A DNA stretch of 64,000 bases from Periplaneta americana (taxonomy: Eukaryota > Arthropoda > Insecta > Blattodea > Blattidae), in assembly GCF_040183065.1 (NCBI RefSeq), contig NC_091128.1:180123168-180187167 (forward strand). The letters run 5' to 3'. Shown one piece after another: positions 36,957-48,234 of the stretch; the stretch's first letter is position 1; each line of letters opens with the position of its first letter. The notes under the pieces were generated by a model. That model saw only the letters and a list, made by a program, of their open reading frames with translations. It was not told where the DNA came from and ran no database searches. The position numbers and the translations under genes were made by a program.

Positions 36957-38360
36957 CAACCCAAGACGACGAGACTACGACGAGACCACGACGAGTCGAC
37001 GAGACAACGATGAGACGACGACGAGACGAAACGACGAGACGACGACGGCGACTAAACGACGAGAAGACGAAGACGAAACGACGAGAAGACGAGATGACGA
37101 CGAGACGACTAAAACGAGACAACGACGACGAGACGACAACGGGACGACGAGACAACGACGACGAGACGACGAAAACGAGACGACACGACGAAAAAACGAC
37201 GAGACGACGAGACAAGACGACGACGAAATGTCAACAACGACGAGACGACGATTCGACGACGAGAAAACGAGACGACGGGAGGACGACGAGACGAGAACAC
37301 GACGAGACGAGGAGACGATGACGAGACAACGAGACGACGAGACAACGAGACGACAACGAGACAACGACCAGTCGACGACGAGACGACGAAGAGACGAGAC
37401 GACAACGAGACGACACGACGGCAACGAGACGACGACGAGCCGTCGAGACAACGACGAAACGAAGAGACGACGAGACAACGACGAGACGACAAGACGAAGA
37501 GGCGACGACGAGAAGAAAACGAACGACGAGAGACGAAACGACGAGACGACTACGACGACAACGACGAGAAGACTACGACGACGAAAACGACGAGGAGACG
37601 ACTACGAAACAAGGCGAGACGACGACGACGTAACGACAACGAAGAGACGACGAGAAGACGAGACGAAGAGACGACGATGACGAAACGACGACGACGAGAG
37701 GACGAGACGAGCCAACGACGAGACGAGTTGACGATGAGACGAAGACGACGACCAGACGACGATATGACGGCGAGAGGACGACGACGACGAAATGAAGAAA
37801 AGACGACACGAAACGACGAGACGATACGACAAGACGAGACGACGAGATGACGACTGACGACGAGAGACGACGGCGAAAGGACGACGACGAGACGACGAAG
37901 ACGACGAGACGAAAGGACGAAGAGACGACGAAAATACGAGACGACGAGAAGACGACGAGACGACAACTACGGCGAGACGAAGAGACGATGAAGAGACGAC
38001 GAGACGATGAAGAGACGACGACGACGACGAAAGCACGACGAGACGAGGCGACAAGACGACGACGAAAGCACGACGAGACGACGAGGCGACGAGAAGAAAA
38101 CGAGACGACGAGAAGACGAAATGACGAGACAACGGCGAGCGGACGACGACGAAACGAAGAAGAGACGACGACGACGAGACGACAAGACAACAAGACGAGA
38201 CAACGACGAGACGACGACTAACGACGACGAGACAACGGCAAGAGTACGATGATGAGACGAAGGGACGACGAGTCGACGAAATGACGAGACGACAACGAGA
38301 CTACGACGACAAGACGACGACGTCGAAACGACGAGATGACGACGACGAGACGACGAGACA
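36957..38360 (+). repeat. CGACGAG satellite block 1 (CpG-dense)
   Basis: Nearly all sequence is built from gacgacgag, acgagacgac and acaacgac words. All frames translate to R/D/E/T or S/R/V low complexity, so the long ORFs (273 aa, 206 aa) are artefacts. The purine-rich strand is plus here but minus in the later blocks. The left edge abuts a MITE fragment and the right edge turns directly into AGGTCA repeats. Confidence 0.95.
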
Positions 38361-41176
38361 AGGTCACGTGAACGTCAGGTCAAGGTCAGGTCAGGCCAAG
38401 GTAGAGACAATGTAATGTGAATGTCAGGTGAAAGTTAGACCAAGGTCAGGTCAAAGTAAAAGTCAAGTGATGGTCAGGTGAAGGTAAGGCCAAGGTCAGA
38501 CAACATGAGGACAAGGTCAGGTCAACATCAGGTCAAGGTCTAATCGAGGTCAAGTGAAAGTCAGGTCAATGTCAGTTCAATGTCATGTGAAAGATGTGAA
38601 TGTCAGGCCAAGGTCAGGTCAAATCATTGTCAGGGCAAGGTCAATGTCAGGAGTCACGTCAAGGTCATGTGAAGTTATGGCCAAGGTCATGTCAAGGTAA
38701 GGTCGTCAGGTGAAGGTCAGGTCAATGTCATGTTACGGTAAAGACAAACGTCAGGACAAGGTAAGGTCAAAGTCATGTGAAGGTCAGATGTAGGTCAGGT
38801 CAAGGTCAGGCCATTGTGAGGTCTAGGTCAGGTGAAGTTCAGCTCAATGTCAGGTGAAGATCAGGTCAATATCAGGTTAAGGTCAGGTCAATGTCAGGAC
38901 AAATTCAGGGCAAGGTCAGTTGAATGTCAGGTCAAGGTCAGGTGAATGTCAGGTGAAGTTCAGGTCAACGTCAGGACAATGTCAAGTAGAGGTGAGTTCG
39001 AGGTGAGATCAAAGACAGATCAAGTTCAGATCAAGGTCAAGTCAAGGTCAGGTGAATGTGAGGTCAACGTCATGTGAAGGTCAAGTGTAGGTCAGTTCAA
39101 GGTAAGGTCAAGTCAAGGCCAGTCATTTCAAGTTCAGGTGAAGGTCAGGCCAAGGTCAGATGTCAGCACAAAGTCAGGTCCACATCAGGTCAAGGTCAAG
39201 TCGAGGTCAGGTGAAAGTCACGGCAATGACGTGTCGAGGTCAGGTCAAGGTCAGGTGAAGGTCAGATCAATGTCAGGTCTAGGTCCGGTCGAGGTCAGGT
39301 CAAGGTCAGTACAATATCATGTGAAAGATATTAATGTCAGACCAAGGTCAGGTCAAGGTGAAGGTGAGGTGAAGGTAAGGTGAAGGTCAGGACAACTTCA
39401 GGAGGAGTTCAGTTCAAGGTAAGGTCGAGGTCAGGTGAAAGTCAAGACAATGTCATGTGTAGGTCAGGTCTAGGTGTGGTGAAGGCCAGGTCACGCTCAG
39501 GGAAAGGCCAATGTCAGGTGAAAGTCACGTCAGTCAGGTGGTCAGGTCAAGGTCAGGTGATAGTATAGTCAAGGTCATGTGAAGGTATGGTAAAGGTAAT
39601 GCCAAGGTCAGGTAAAAGGCAAGGTGAATGTCAATTCAATGTCAGGTGAAGGTCATGTCAAGGTCAGGTCCACGTCAGGACAAGATCAGGTCGGGTGAGA
39701 ACGACGTCAGGCCAAAATCAAGTACAGGTAAAGGTTAGGTCAATGTCATGTGAGGGTCAGGTGTAGGACAGGTCAAGATCAGGTGAAGATCAGACCAATG
39801 GGTGGCCTAGGTGAGGTGAAGGTCAGGTCAATATCTGGTGAAAGTCAGGTCAACGTCAGGTCAAAGTCAGGACAAGGTCAGGTGAATGTCAGGTGAAGGT
39901 CATGTCAAGGTCAAGTTCAGGTGATTGTCAGGACAAGGTTATGTGAAGGTATGGTCAAGGTCATGTCAAGGTCAGGTCACTTTCAGTTAAAGGTCACGTC
40001 AAGGTCATGTCAACGATCATTACAAAGTCAGGTCGAGGTGGAGTCAAAGTCAGGTCACATTCAGGTCAAGATAAAGTAAAGGTCAAGGTCACGTGAATGT
40101 CAGGTCAATGTCATGTGAAGGTCTGGTACACGTAAGGTCTAGGTAATGTCAAGGTCAAGTCAAAGTCAGAGTCAGGTGACGTACAGGTAAAAGTCAGGTG
40201 AAAGTCAGATAACGTCAGGACAAGGTCGGGTAACGTCAGGACAAAGTCAGGTCAACGTTAGGTCAAACTCAGTTCTAGATCAGGTGAAAGTCAGGTCAAT
40301 ATCAGATCGAGGTTAGGTCGAGGTCAGGTAAAGTTCAAGTTCAGGTGAAGGTCAGGTCAAGGTCATGTCTATGTCAGGTGTAGGTGAGGTGGAGGTCAGG
40401 ACAAGTTCAAGATCATGTCAAGGCCAGGTCAAAGCCAGGACAATATCATGTGAAGGTCAGGCAGAGTCAGGTCAATGTTAGATGAATATCAGTGAATGTC
40501 ATGTGAAGGTCATGTCAAGGTCACGTCATTGCCAGGACAAAGTCAGATCGAGGTGGAGTCAAAGTCAAGTCAAGTTCAGGTCAAGATCACGTATAGGTCA
40601 AGGTCATGTGAATGTCAGGTAAATGTCATGTGAAGGTCAGGTGCACGTAAGTTGAAGGTAATGCCAAGGGCAAGTCAAAGTCAGAATCAGGTGAAGTACA
40701 GGTCAAAGTCAGGTGAAGGTCAGATAACGTCAGGACAAAGTCAGGTCAATGTCAGGTCTAGTTTAGGTCAAGGCCAGATAAAGTTCAAGGTCAGTTGAAG
40801 GTCAAGTCAAGGTCAGGTCTATGTCAGGTGTAGGTGAGGTGGAGGTAAAAACAAGGTCAAGGTTATGTCAAGGCGAGGTCATGGTCAGGACAATGTCAGG
40901 TCGAGGTGAGGTCAAAGACAGGTCAAGTTCAGGTCAAAGTCAAGTCAACGTCAAGGTCAGGTGAATGTCAGGTCAATATCATGTGAAGGTTAGGTGTAGG
41001 TCAGTTCAAAGTAGGGTCAAGGTCAATGTCAGGTGAAGGTGATGCAAAGGTCAGATAACGTCAGGACAAGGTGAGGTCAACGTCAGATCAAGGTCAGGTC
41101 GACGTCAGGTCGAGTTCAATGTCAGGTGAAGGTCAGGTCAATATCAAGTCGAGGTCAGGTCAAAGTCATGGTCAGG
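38361..41176 (+). repeat. AGGTCA hexamer megasatellite, block 1
   Basis: 2.8 kb of short units of 6 and 12 bp, such as aggtca, aggtcaaggtca, aggtgaaggtca and caatgtcagg. The units are degenerate but all in one orientation. It carries no long ORF and no protein signal. The word tcaaggtca is very frequent. Confidence 0.97.
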
Positions 41177-41392
41177 TCGAGTTAAAAAGTTAAGGTTTAG
41201 TTAACGACGCTCGCAACTGCAGAGGTTATACCAGCGTCGCCGGATGTGCCGGAATTTTGTCCCGCAGGAGTTTTTACATGCCAGTGAATCTACTGACATG
41301 AGCCTGACGCATTTAAGCACATTTAAATGCCATCGACCTGGCCCGGGATCGAACCCGCAACATTGGGCATAGAAGGCCAGCGCCATGTCAGG
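41177..41392 (-). repeat. tRNA-derived SINE inside the AGGTCA array
   Basis: On the minus strand: gcgggttcgatcccgggcca (good B box), ggcatttaaatgtgcttaaa, tcatgtcagtagattcactg, a cctgcgggacaaaattccgg body and end gttgcgagcgtcgttaacta. I recall this as a widespread insect SINE. It interrupts the AGGTCA array. A truncated, inverted partner stands at 47033. Confidence 0.85.
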
Positions 41393-41489
41393 TCAGGACA
41401 ATGACAATTGAAATATGTGAATGTCAGGCCAAAGTCAGGTCAAGGTCAAGGTCAGATTATGGTCAGGTTACGTCAAGTCGACGTCAGGA
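41393..41489 (+). repeat. AGGTCA array remnant
   Basis: Short stretch of the same hexamer array between the SINE and TCGTC block 2, in the same orientation as block 1. Confidence 0.85.
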
Positions 41490-42677
41490 CGAAGGTCTCG
41501 TCGTCGACGACTAGCCTCGTCGTCATCGTCATGTCGTTTCAAATTCGTCGTTTCTTCGTATAGTAGTCTTCGTCTCGTCGTCGACTCGTCGTCATCTTCT
41601 TGTCGTCGTCTCGTCGTCATCATCTCGTCAAATCGTCGCTCTCTCTCCGTCTCGTCGACGTAGTTTCATCTTCGTTTGCTCGTCGTCTCGTCGACGTCGT
41701 GTCGTCGTTGTCGCATCGTCGTCTCATCGTCTCGTTTCGTCGTAGCCTCTTCTCGTCGTCGACTCGTCTCGTCGTCTCGACGTTTCGTCTCGTGGTTTCG
41801 TCGTCTCGTCGTTTCGACGTCGTAGTCGTCTCGCCGTCTCGTAGTTTTCATCTTAACGCCTCGTCGTCGTAGTCTCATCTTCTCGCCGTCGTCCCGTCAT
41901 CGTGTCGTCGTCTTGTCGTTTCGTCGTCGCCTTGTCTCCTCATCGTTGACTCGTTTCGTCGTTTCAAATTCTTCGTCTCGTCGTCTTGTCGTTTCGTCAT
42001 TGTCGTCTCGTCAAATCGTTGTTGTCTATGCGTCTCGTCGTTGTCGTCTCGTTTTCGCCGTCGTCTCGTCAACGTCGTGTTGTCATTGCCGCATGGTTTC
42101 GTCGTCGTTTTGTGTTCGTCTCGTCGTCGTATCGTCGTCGTCCCGTTGTCTTGTCGCCTCTTCGTCTCGTCGACCTGTCGTCGCATCTTCGTCATGTCGT
42201 CTTCTCGTCAACTCGTCTTCTCTTCGTCTGGTCGTCGTCTCGTAATCGACTCGTCTCCTCGTTGTTTCGTCGTCGTCTCGTCGTCGACTCGTCCCTTCGT
42301 CGTCCCGTCCTCGTTTCGTCGACCCGTCGTCATATCTTCGTCTCATCGTCGTCTCGTAATCTCGTTGTCGTCTAGTTCTCTCATTTTCTTGTCTCATCGT
42401 TTCGTTTCGTCGTCTCTTCGTCTCGTCGTCGTGTACTCGTTTCGTCATCATGACGTTTCGTCGTCTCGTCGTTAACCTTCTTAGTCGTCTCGTCGTTGTC
42501 GTTTCGTCGCCGTCTTATCGTCGTACCATCTTCTCGTCGTCGTCCCAGCATCCTCTCGTCGTCGTCTCGTCGTAGTCATCGTCTCGTCTTTGCCTCGTCT
42601 CCTTAACGTCGTCTCGTCTCATCGTTTCGACGTTGTAGTCGTCTCGTCGTTTCGTCATAGTCGTCGTCTCGTCTTCG
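41490..42677 (-). repeat. TCGTC satellite block 2
   Basis: tcgtcgtctcgtcg-type words, the reverse complement of block 1. Contains the non-repeat word gtttcaaattcgtcg, shared with block 4. Ends ctcgtcttcgtcaaggtcag. Confidence 0.95.
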
Positions 42678-42988
42678 TCAAGGTCAGGTGAAAGTCAGGA
42701 TAATGTCATGTGAAAGTCGGGTCTAGGTTAGGTGAACGTCAGGTCATGGTCAGGGCAAGGTCAATGTCAGGATAAAGTCTCGTCAAGGTCAAGGTCAGGT
42801 GAAGGTCAGGTCAATGTAATGTTAAGGTCAGGTCAATGTCAGGTGTAAGTCAGATGAAGGTCAGATGGAGGTCAGGTGAAGGTCATGTCAAGTTTGTCAG
42901 GTCGAGATAATATGAAATTATTGTCAAGGTTATGTCAAGGTAAGGTCAAGGTCAGGTGAAGGTCAGGTCAATGTAAGGGAAAGGTCAA
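42678..42988 (+). repeat. AGGTCA array, block 2
   Basis: Starts gtcaggtgaaagtcaggat and contains gtcgggtctaggttaggtga, which also opens the later AGGTCA blocks after each TCGTC exit. Ends ggaaaggtcaag before tttcgtctcg. Confidence 0.93.
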
Positions 42989-43417
42989 GTTTCGTCTCGT
43001 CGTCTCGTAGTGTCGTCGTCTTTTTGTCGTCTCGTCGTCGTTGTCACGTCGTCTTGTCGTAGTTATCGTTTCTTCGTCGTTTTGTCGACTGTTCGTTGCC
43101 CCTTCGTCTCGTCGTCTCGCCGTCTTCTCGTCATCTCGTTGTCGCTTCGTCGTCGTCTTCTTGTTGTCTCGTTTTCTCGTAGTCGTCCCGTAGTCTTCTT
43201 GTCGCCTCGTAGACGTCTATCCGTCGTCTTGTCTCGTCTCGACGTCTCCTCGTCGTCTCGTCTTCTCGTCGTCGTCTCATCGTCTCGTCGTTGCGACGTC
43301 GTAGTCGTCTCGTCGTCGTATCATCGTCTTGTCGTCGCCGTCTCGTCGTAGTCGTCATCGTCTCGTCGTCTTATAGTCGTCTCTCGACATTTCGTCTCGC
43401 CTCGTCGTCGCCTTCGT
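42989..43417 (-). repeat. TCGTC satellite block 3
   Basis: Short TCGTC block of about 430 bp, starting tttcgtctcgtcgtctcg and ending gccttcgtcaaggtcaag. Same orientation as blocks 2 and 4. Confidence 0.93.
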
Positions 43418-45530
43418 CAAGGTCAAGGTCAGGTGACAGTCGAAACAATGTCTTGCGAACATCGGGTCTATTCCAGGTGGTCAGGTCATGCTAATGGCAA
43501 GGTCAATGTCGGGTGAAGGTCACGTCAAGGTCAGCTCAGTCGCAATCAGGTGAAGGTCACATCACATTTATGTGAAGGTCAGGTCGAGGTCAGATGAAAG
43601 TCAAACGAAGGCCAAGTCAAGGTCAGGTGAAGGTCATGTTAAAGTAAGGTGAAGGTCTAGTGAAGGTCAGGTCAATATCAGGTGACGGTCTGTCAAGGTC
43701 AAGTCAAACTCAGGACAAGGTCAGGTCGAGGCGAGGTCAGGTCAAATTCAGGTCAAGGTCAAGTTCATGTGAAAGTCAGGTCTAGGTCAGGTGAAAGTCA
43801 GATCATGGTCAGGTCAAGGACAATGTTAGGTGAAGGTCACGTCAAGAACAATTCGAAGTTAGTCAGGTCAATGTCATGTGAGGGTTAGGTGTATGTCACG
43901 TCAAAGATATGTGAAGGTCAAGTCAAGGTCAAAGTCAGGTGAAAGTCAAGTCAAGCGCAAGATTAGGTGAAGGTCAGATAACGTCAGGACAAGGTCAGGT
44001 AAAGTCAGCGCAAGGTCAGGTCAATGTCAGGTCGAGGTCAGGTGAAAGTCAGATCGACGTTACGTCGAGGTCAGGTCAAGGTCACGGTCAGGTGAAGATC
44101 AGGTGAAATGAAAGTCAGGGTAATGTCAGGTCAAGGTCAATGTCTTGTGATGGTCAGGTGAAGGTCAGGTCAATGTCAGGTAAAGGTCAGGTCGAGATCA
44201 GGTCAAAGTCAAAGTCAGGTGAATGTCAGATGAATGTCAGGTAAAAGTCAAGTCAAGGTCAGATGAGTCAGGTGATGGTTATCTGAAGGTCAGGTCAAGG
44301 TCAGGTAAAGGACAGGTCAAGGCCAAGTTCAGGTGAAGGTCAGGTCAAGGTCATGTGAAGGTCAAGTCAATGTCAGGTGAAGGTCATGTCAAGGTCAGGT
44401 GAAGATCATGTCAAGGTCAGGTGAAGGTCATGTCAAGGTCAGGTCAACATGAGAACAAGGTCAGGTCAAGTTGAGGTCAATGTCAAGTCATAATCATGGT
44501 CAGTTGAATGTCAGATCAATGTCATGTGAAGGTCAGGTGTAGGTTGGGTCGAGGTCAAGTAAGGTCATGTGAAGTTCAGTTGTAGGTAAGGTTAAGGCCA
44601 GGTCAGGGCAAGGTCAGATGAAGGTCAGGTGAAAGTCAGGTCAATGTCAGGTCGAAGACAGGTACAGGTCAAAGTCAGGTATAGGACAAGTCAATGTCAG
44701 GTCTAGTTCAGGTCCAGGTCAGGTAAAGGCCGAGTCAAGTTCAGGACAATGTCATGTGAAAGTCAGGTGATGGTCAGGCCAAGATCAGGTCAAGGTTAGG
44801 TGATGGTCAGGTTATTGTCAGATCAACCTCGGGACAAGGCCAGGTCAAGGTCAATTTCAGGTGAGCCAGGACAATGTCAAGTGAAGGTCAGGTCCAGGTC
44901 AGATAAAGGTCAGGTCATGGTCAGGGCAAGGACAATGTTAAGCGAAGGTCACGTCAAGGTCAATACAAAGTCAAGGTCAGGGCAATGTCATGTGAAGGTC
45001 AGGTGTATGTCAGGTCAAGGAAATGTGAAGGTCAAGCAAAGGTCAAAGTCAGGTGAAGGTTAGGTCAATGTTAGGTCAAGGCCAGGTCTAGGTCAAGGTT
45101 AGGTGAAGGTGAGATAACGTCAGGTTAGGGTCAGGTAACGTCAAGGCAAGGTCAGGTCAACGTCAGGTCGAGGTCAGACCAACGTCACAGTCAGGTAAAG
45201 GTCAGGTCAATGTCAGGTCTAGTTAAGGTCGAGGTCAGGTCAAGGTGATGGTCATGTGATTTTCAGGTGAATGTCAGGTCAATGTCAGGACAAGGTAAGG
45301 TCGAGACCAGGTCAAAATCAAGGTCAGGTGGAAGTCAGGTCTAGTTTACGTGAAGGCCTGGTCATGGTCAGGTCAAGGTCAATGTCAGGTGAATGTCACG
45401 TCAAGGTCAGTTCAAAGCCAAGTTCAGGTGAAGGTTAGGTCATTGTCAAGGTCAGGTGAATGTCCGGACAGTCATGTGAAGGTAAGGTCAAGGTTAAAGT
45501 CAGCTGAATGTCAAGTCAACGTCAGGACAA
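43418..45530 (+). repeat. AGGTCA array, block 3
   Basis: 2.1 kb of the hexamer array on the same strand as before. It opens with a decayed version of the gtcgggtcta...ggtcatg segment and ends caggacaagg before tttcgtcgtc. Confidence 0.95.
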
Positions 45531-46369
45531 GGTTTCGTCGTCTACTCGTCTCGTCATCGTCCCCTCGCCGTCTCGTCGTCCTCTCGTCATCGTCGTCTCG
45601 TCGTCGTTTCAAATTCGTCGTCTCTTCGTTTCATAGTCGTCGTCACGTTGTATCGTCATTGTCGTCTCGTCGTCGCACCGTTATCTCTTCAAATCGTCGT
45701 TTTCTCTCCGTCTCGTCGTCGTCTCATCTTTGTTTTGTTGTCGTCTCATCGTTGTCGCATCGTCTCGTCGACGTCTTGTCGTCTCGTCGTTGTTGTCTCT
45801 AGTCGTCGTCGTCGTAGACTCGTCTTCTCGTTGTCGTCGCATCGTCTCTTTGTCGTCTCGTCGTCGTCATCGTCTCGTCGACCCCTCGTCCCGTCGTCAC
45901 CTCTTCGTCTCGTCGTTGTATCTTCGTCTAGTAGTCGCCTCGTAATCCCGTCTTCGGCTCATCGTCTCGCTGTCGTCTCGTCTTCTCGTCGTCGTCTCAT
46001 CGTCTCGTTTCGTCGTCGTCTCGTCTCGTTTCGTCGTCGCCTCGTCTTCTCGTCGTCGACTAATCTCGACGTTTCGCCTCGTGGTTTCGTCGTTTCGCTG
46101 CCTCGTAGTCGTCGTTTTGTCGCCGTTTCGTCATCGTCGTCTCGTAGTCGTCGTCTCATCTTCGTCCCGTCATCGTCTCGTCGAATGTCGTCTTGCCATT
46201 TCGTCTCCTCATCGTCGACACGTCTCGTTGTCGACTCGTCGTCTCGACCTTTGGTCGCCTCGTAGTCTCGTCTTTTCGACGTTGCAGTCGTCTCGTCGTA
46301 TCATTGTCTCGTCGTAGTCGTCTTGTCGTTTCGTCGTCGTAATCGTCATCGTCTCGTCGTCGTCTTCGT
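45531..46369 (-). repeat. TCGTC satellite block 4
   Basis: 840 bp. Entry aaggtttcgtcgtctactcg and exit cgtcttcgtcaaggtcagg are the same as at the other blocks. Contains gtttcaaattcgtcgtctct, as in block 2. Confidence 0.95.
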
Positions 46370-47032
46370 CAAGGTCAGGTCAGGTGATTGTCGGGTCTAG
46401 GTTAGGTGAATGTCAGGTCATGGTCAGGGCAAGGTCAATGTCAGGAGAAAGTCACGTCAAGGTCAGGTCAGGTAAAGGTCAAGTTAAGGTCAAGGCAAGG
46501 TCAAGTGAAGGTCAGGTCAAAGTCAGGTGAAGGTCAGATGGAGGTCAGGTGAAGGTCAGATCAATGTCACGTGAAGGTCAGGTCAATGTCAGGTGAAATT
46601 CAGGAAAAGTCATGTGAAGTTCAGGTGAAGGTCTGGAGGTCAGGCGATGGTCATGTGATGGTCAGGTCAACGTCAGGACAAGGTATTGTCGAGGTGAGGT
46701 CAAAAACAAGTCAAGATCAGGTCAAGTCAAGGTCAGGTGAAATCAGGTCAATGTCAGGTCAAGGTCATGTCATGGTCAGGACGAGTTGAGGTCGAGGTAA
46801 GGTCAAAGTCAAGTTATGGTCAAGGTCAAGTAAAGGTCAAGGTCAGGTGAATGCCAGGTCAATGACATGTGAAGGTCAGGTGTAGGTGAAGTCAAGGTAA
46901 GGTTAAAGTAAACTCAACGTCAAAGCCAGGTTAAGAACAGGTAAATATCATTTGAAGGTCAGGCCAAGGTAAGGAGAAGGTTAAGTAAAAGTGTGTCAAT
47001 ATCAGGTGAAGGTCAAGTCAAGCTCATGTCAG
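46370..47032 (+). repeat. AGGTCA array, block 4
   Basis: Last hexamer stretch. It opens with tgtcgggtctaggttaggtg and tcatggtcagggcaaggtca, as in block 2, and ends at the SINE fragment at 47033. Confidence 0.95.
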
Positions 47033-47150
47033 TAGATTTACTGGCATGTAAAAGTACTCCTGCGGGACAAAATTCCGGCAAACCGGCGACGCTGATATAA
47101 CCTCTGCAGTTGCGAGCGTCGTCAAATAAACCATAATTTAATTTTAATAT
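47033..47150 (+). repeat. SINE fragment at the right edge of the composite satellite
   Basis: gtagatttactggcatgtaa, ctcctgcgggacaaaattcc, cggcgacgctgatataacct and gcagttgcgagcgtcgtcaa match the minus-strand SINE at 41177-41392, but without the tRNA head. 5'-truncated. Confidence 0.85.
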
Positions 47151-47244
47151 AGCATACATAGTAAGGAGAGGTAGATAATAAGGTCAGTGGTTGTTTGTTG
47201 TGATCAAGAAGCAAAAGAGAAATGTCTTACTTACTTACGACTTT

Positions 47245-47520
47245 TAAGAAACCCGGAGGTTCATTGTCGCCCTCACATAAGCCCGCCAACAGTCCCTATC
47301 CTGAGCAAGATTAATCCAGTCTCTAAAGTAATCATATCCTACCTCCTTCAAATCCATTTTAATATTACCCTCCCATCAATGTCTCGGCTTCCCCAAAGGT
47401 CTTTTCCCTCCAGCATCCCAACTAACAGTCTATATACATTTCTGGATTCGCCCATACGTGCTACATGTCCTGCCCATCTCAAACGTCTCGATTTAATGTT
47501 TCTAATTATGCCAAAGAAAC
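47245..47520 (-). mobile_element. LINE fragment C (3' end)
   Basis: Matches the 3' part of LINE copies A and B: gttcattgtcgccctcacat, atttctggattcgcccata and cctgcccatctcaaacgtct. Truncated at about 47520. Confidence 0.85.
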
Positions 47521-48234
47521 ATTTGGACGTTCCAAATTTGTTGGATACAATGCTTTCAATTTGAGAGAGAAACCATATTTTAAAAGATTATACTTTTCTA
47601 GCAAGTGTAGGGCTTTCAGTACATTAAATGATGCAACATGCATTCTCTCACACACTCAACCTCTTCTCTAATTGTAGTGTTCGCGGGATTTTCCCCAGGA
47701 CTCATTAACCATCCTCTCACTCATTTTAGTATAGTAATGTGTATCACACTTTTATCATTGTTAATTTTTAGTTTCTCATTTAGGTTAATAAATCATCATT
47801 TCTTAATGGTTTATTATTATTTGAAATCTATTCGCTCCCATTGTAACAACGAGACAACTCGAAGGTGCTTCGATAGAAGCACGATCCACGGACCGAGGGA
47901 AATTGGACATGATGTCTTACGGATGGAAAGCTACGCACTGAAAGCGAGGGCGCAGAGGCACTGACGTCACAACAAACACAGCAATAAATATGAGGGTTAG
48001 GTTCCTCGTTCATTACAATGAAATGCATGCATGTTTCTTTTTTTTATCAAGTCTTATTCAATATTAAGTCTATTGCCATCCAGTTTGAACTTCAATTCAT
48101 CAAAATCTTTAAATGTAAGGTGAATGTAGAGTATCCAACGCCCACTGAACGAATATTTAAGTTTTATCACTTTTATGTTGCGGTATAATCGTATATGCAA
48201 GGTAGGCTATAACAAAAACCTAACCTATCAAAGA
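47521..48234. other. No gene recognised
   Basis: AT-rich sequence. The ORFs of 60-110 codons here show no domain and partly cover LINE sequence. No splice-bounded exon is supported. Confidence 0.4.

Noticed and set aside
36859..37680. 273-aa ORF rich in R, D, E and T
   Set aside because: Its first 21 codons come from repeat R2 (the same peptide start recurs at 53413) and the rest is a translation of the CGACGAG satellite. All other frames are equally open.
37550..38252. Many overlapping S/R/V and D/E/T/R ORFs on both strands
   Set aside because: A three-base-biased satellite without stop codons opens all frames; there is no codon signal or domain.
38361..41176. Telomeric repeat
   Set aside because: Insect telomeres are TTAGG; this array is AGGTCA-based, degenerate and internal.
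41421..46317. SR-rich ORFs resembling splicing-factor RS domains
   Set aside because: They follow the TCGTC blocks exactly and vanish at their edges.
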